In this document: positions 23,736 through 24,928 of the stretch, in pieces
Layout: every line of letters begins with the position of its first letter
Numbering within the stretch: position 1 is the first letter of the stretch
DNA from: 630D-37 sp037478835
GTDB taxonomy: Bacteria > Chloroflexota > Anaerolineae > Anaerolineales > Villigracilaceae
Assembly (NCBI GenBank): GCA_037478835.1
Contig: JBBFLV010000016.1
Span: 1-24,928, forward strand
Length of the DNA stretch: 24,928 nucleotides
Direction: 5' to 3'
The notes under the pieces: model-generated
What the model was told of the DNA's origin: nothing
Databases searched by the model: none
What the model saw: the letters and a program-made list of their open reading frames with translations, nothing else
Made by a program: the position numbers and the translations under genes

Positions 23736-24747
23736 GGCTGCTGGCAAGCAGAATGCCGTTGGCCCAATACAAATTCGAGCCGGCAGGGAGAATGTCATAC
23801 GTGAACGGTTGCAGATAAGCCACGCGCTCCACAAGCACAACGATTCCGCCATCGAACGGCTCGCCCATCATCAGATCACCCACTGTCCTCCCATCCGGCG
23901 TGGGGTGAGAGGGAGAGACCCACACTTCGCGACCATCGCTCAGCTTCAGGTGAACTACCTGATGATCGGGAGGTACAACCGCGCGCGTTACCATCCGTAG
24001 CGGCGCAGCGACCCGTTGACCATCCGCCCCCACCGTCCAGATCACGTCGCCGATGCGCAAATCCTCGACCCGTCTCTCCCCCTGTGGCGTGGCAATCCGC
24101 GTACCGGCTGCCAGGCAGATCGGACAGATCAGAAAAGCCGGCTCACGTTTTTCGATCTCGATCGCACCCTGAGCGTCGATCCAACCGCTGACCAAGGTCC
24201 CTTGCCGACCCTCGGAGGCACCGGTCAACATCTGAAAACGATAGCGAGACCCTTCTACGATCAGCGAAACGGCCAGAAGGCGTTTGTAATCGCGATAAAC
24301 GGCTAGGAGTTGTTCATCACTCAGTACAGAAACTCCTTCCAGGCCATGATGACGGAGAAGAAGCGCCCAGAGCTCGGTGTTTGCCTGCATTTCTGCCAGG
24401 CGCGCATGGGCACGTTCCAGCTCTTCTCCCCGTGGCACCGGGTAAAAGTCGGGATCGCAGAAGAAAAAATCGGGGAATTTTTCCAGCAGGCGATATTTCA
24501 GTTCCAAAGGAGACAATCCGCCTATCAGCGTCGGGATGGGCGTAAAGGTCGGGGGAAGGGAAGGGGTAGGATAGCGCCCACCGGGCATATCCGATGGGAT
24601 TGGTTCTGGCGTGATGCGTTGCGGCATCACAGTTCCCCCACTTCCAGCAGTCGCCAACACAGAGGGAGTCGAACGGGCAACCGCGAGCGGTGTGCAGGCA
24701 ACACTCCAGAGCATGAAAAGCAAAAGAAACGTCCGTCGAAGGGGCAT
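23725..24747 (-). CDS. Secreted lipoprotein with C-terminal Hint (hedgehog/intein) domain
   Basis: The 340-residue protein starts with a lipoprotein signal (LWSVAC, Cys18), then a Pro/Thr linker, an uncharacterised domain (about 78-205), and a Hint domain from Cys211. Hint features: CLAAGTRIATPQG with the N-terminal Cys, VEDLRIGDVIW, VSPSHPTPDGR (block B, His281), and FTYDILPAG followed by YWANGILLAS. The final His-Asn pair needed for splicing is absent, so at most an N-S shift or hedgehog-like cleavage at Cys211 is possible; relatives in which the domain is not autocatalytic also exist. Cleavage would release the Hint part from a lipid-anchored N-terminal domain. ATG 24747 has GGAGG five bases upstream; a GTG at 24753 overlaps that site. 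It overlaps the end of the phosphoribosyltransferase gene. Confidence 0.85.
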   Translation of the reverse strand: MPLRRTFLLLFMLWSVACTPLAVARSTPSVLATAGSGGTVMPQRITPEPIPSDMPGGRYPTPSLPPTFTPIPTLIGGLSPLELKYRLLEKFPDFFFCDPDFYPVPRGEELERAHARLAEMQANTELWALLLRHHGLEGVSVLSDEQLLAVYRDYKRLLAVSLIVEGSRYRFQMLTGASEGRQGTLVSGWIDAQGAIEIEKREPAFLICPICLAAGTRIATPQGERRVEDLRIGDVIWTVGADGQRVAAPLRMVTRAVVPPDHQVVHLKLSDGREVWVSPSHPTPDGRTVGDLMMGEPFDGGIVVLVERVAYLQPFTYDILPAGSNLYWANGILLASSLMP

Positions 24748-24750
24748 AAA

Positions 24751-24764
24751 CACCTCCGCAGGTG
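24751..24764 (-). promoter_or_regulatory. Hairpin enclosing the Shine-Dalgarno of the Hint gene
   Basis: On the minus strand CACCT, GCGG, AGGTG can fold into a five-base-pair stem whose loop and 3' arm hold the GGAGGTG ribosome binding site. It could limit translation, but the stem is short and may be coincidental. Confidence 0.3.
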
Positions 24765-24830
24765 AAACGGGCTTCGGTCTCCAAAAGTTCCGCCGAGCGA
24801 TTTAGCCAGCCACAAAGCAAACATCTATGG

Positions 24831-24858
24831 TACCGTCTACGGTCCACGGTTTACCGTC
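24831..24858 (-). repeat. Four-unit heptad array
   Basis: Read on the minus strand, four contiguous 7-base units, GACGGTA, AACCGTG, GACCGTA and GACGGTA, match the consensus of the 8355-8424 array with one, two, zero and one differences. The array lies 84 bases upstream of the Hint lipoprotein gene, in the same sense as that gene. Confidence 0.65.
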
Positions 24859-24928
24859 TATACCGGCACAGGCTAATGCACATTAACAAATTAATTCGGT
24901 AACAGGCCGACGTATCTGAGCAACTCCG

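Larger units (their letters stand above)
24748..24928. other. Upstream region of the Hint lipoprotein gene to the window edge
   Basis: No gene is visible in these 181 bases. They contain a short hairpin at the ribosome binding site (24751-24764) and a four-unit heptad array (24831-24858). No convincing promoter hexamer pair was found for the minus-strand gene. Confidence 0.5.

Overview
The window looks like a chromosomal segment from the phylum Chloroflexota, probably class Anaerolineae. This is inferred from style: secreted lipoproteins with long Thr/Ser-Pro linkers, a LysM protein next to a LytR-CpsA-Psr protein, a Hint-domain lipoprotein, and G+C-rich genes. No rRNA, tRNA, CRISPR array or intact transposase was seen. 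A taxonomic search with PriA would settle the placement.

Layout. (1) Bases 1-3506 are visibly A+T-richer than the rest. They hold the last codons of an HD-GYP-like gene, about 780 bases without a gene, and one 863-residue membrane protein of unknown function. (2) 3624-8302, minus strand: a cell-envelope operon of a membrane histidine-kinase-like protein, a LysM protein and an LCP lipoprotein. The kinase has Gln where the phospho-accepting His should be. (3) 8355-9818, plus strand: a TPR protein whose start codon lies inside a ten-unit heptanucleotide repeat. (4) 9826-10518, minus strand: a small lipoprotein with a possible SH3-like domain. (5) 10632-16993, minus strand: the highlight, a five-gene operon encoding an ArsR repressor, an octaheme cytochrome of the tetrathionate-reductase family, a seven-haem cytochrome c fused to a cytochrome b561-type membrane module, and two half-size YeeE/YedE sulfur permeases. 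The second permease carries a rhodanese-like domain without its active-site Cys and ends in Gly-Gly-Gly-Cys-Gly. (6) 17216-22614, plus strand: ClC channel with CBS and TrkA-C domains, sulfotransferase, PriA. (7) 22611-24747: cupin (minus), phosphoribosyltransferase (plus), Hint lipoprotein (minus).

How the operon in (5) may work (inference): the b561 module takes electrons from quinol and its attached c-haems pass them to the octaheme cytochrome. That enzyme reduces a sulfur oxyanion (or nitrogen compound) outside the membrane. The permease pair moves the sulfur product, and the ArsR protein represses the operon through a palindrome next to its own ribosome binding site.

Two regulatory themes recur. 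Three genes (8302, 10518 and 17216) have a TATAAT-like hexamer 6-9 bases before the ATG and no Shine-Dalgarno sequence, which suggests leaderless transcripts. Heptad arrays of consensus GACCGTA occur upstream of three genes, always in the same orientation relative to the gene.
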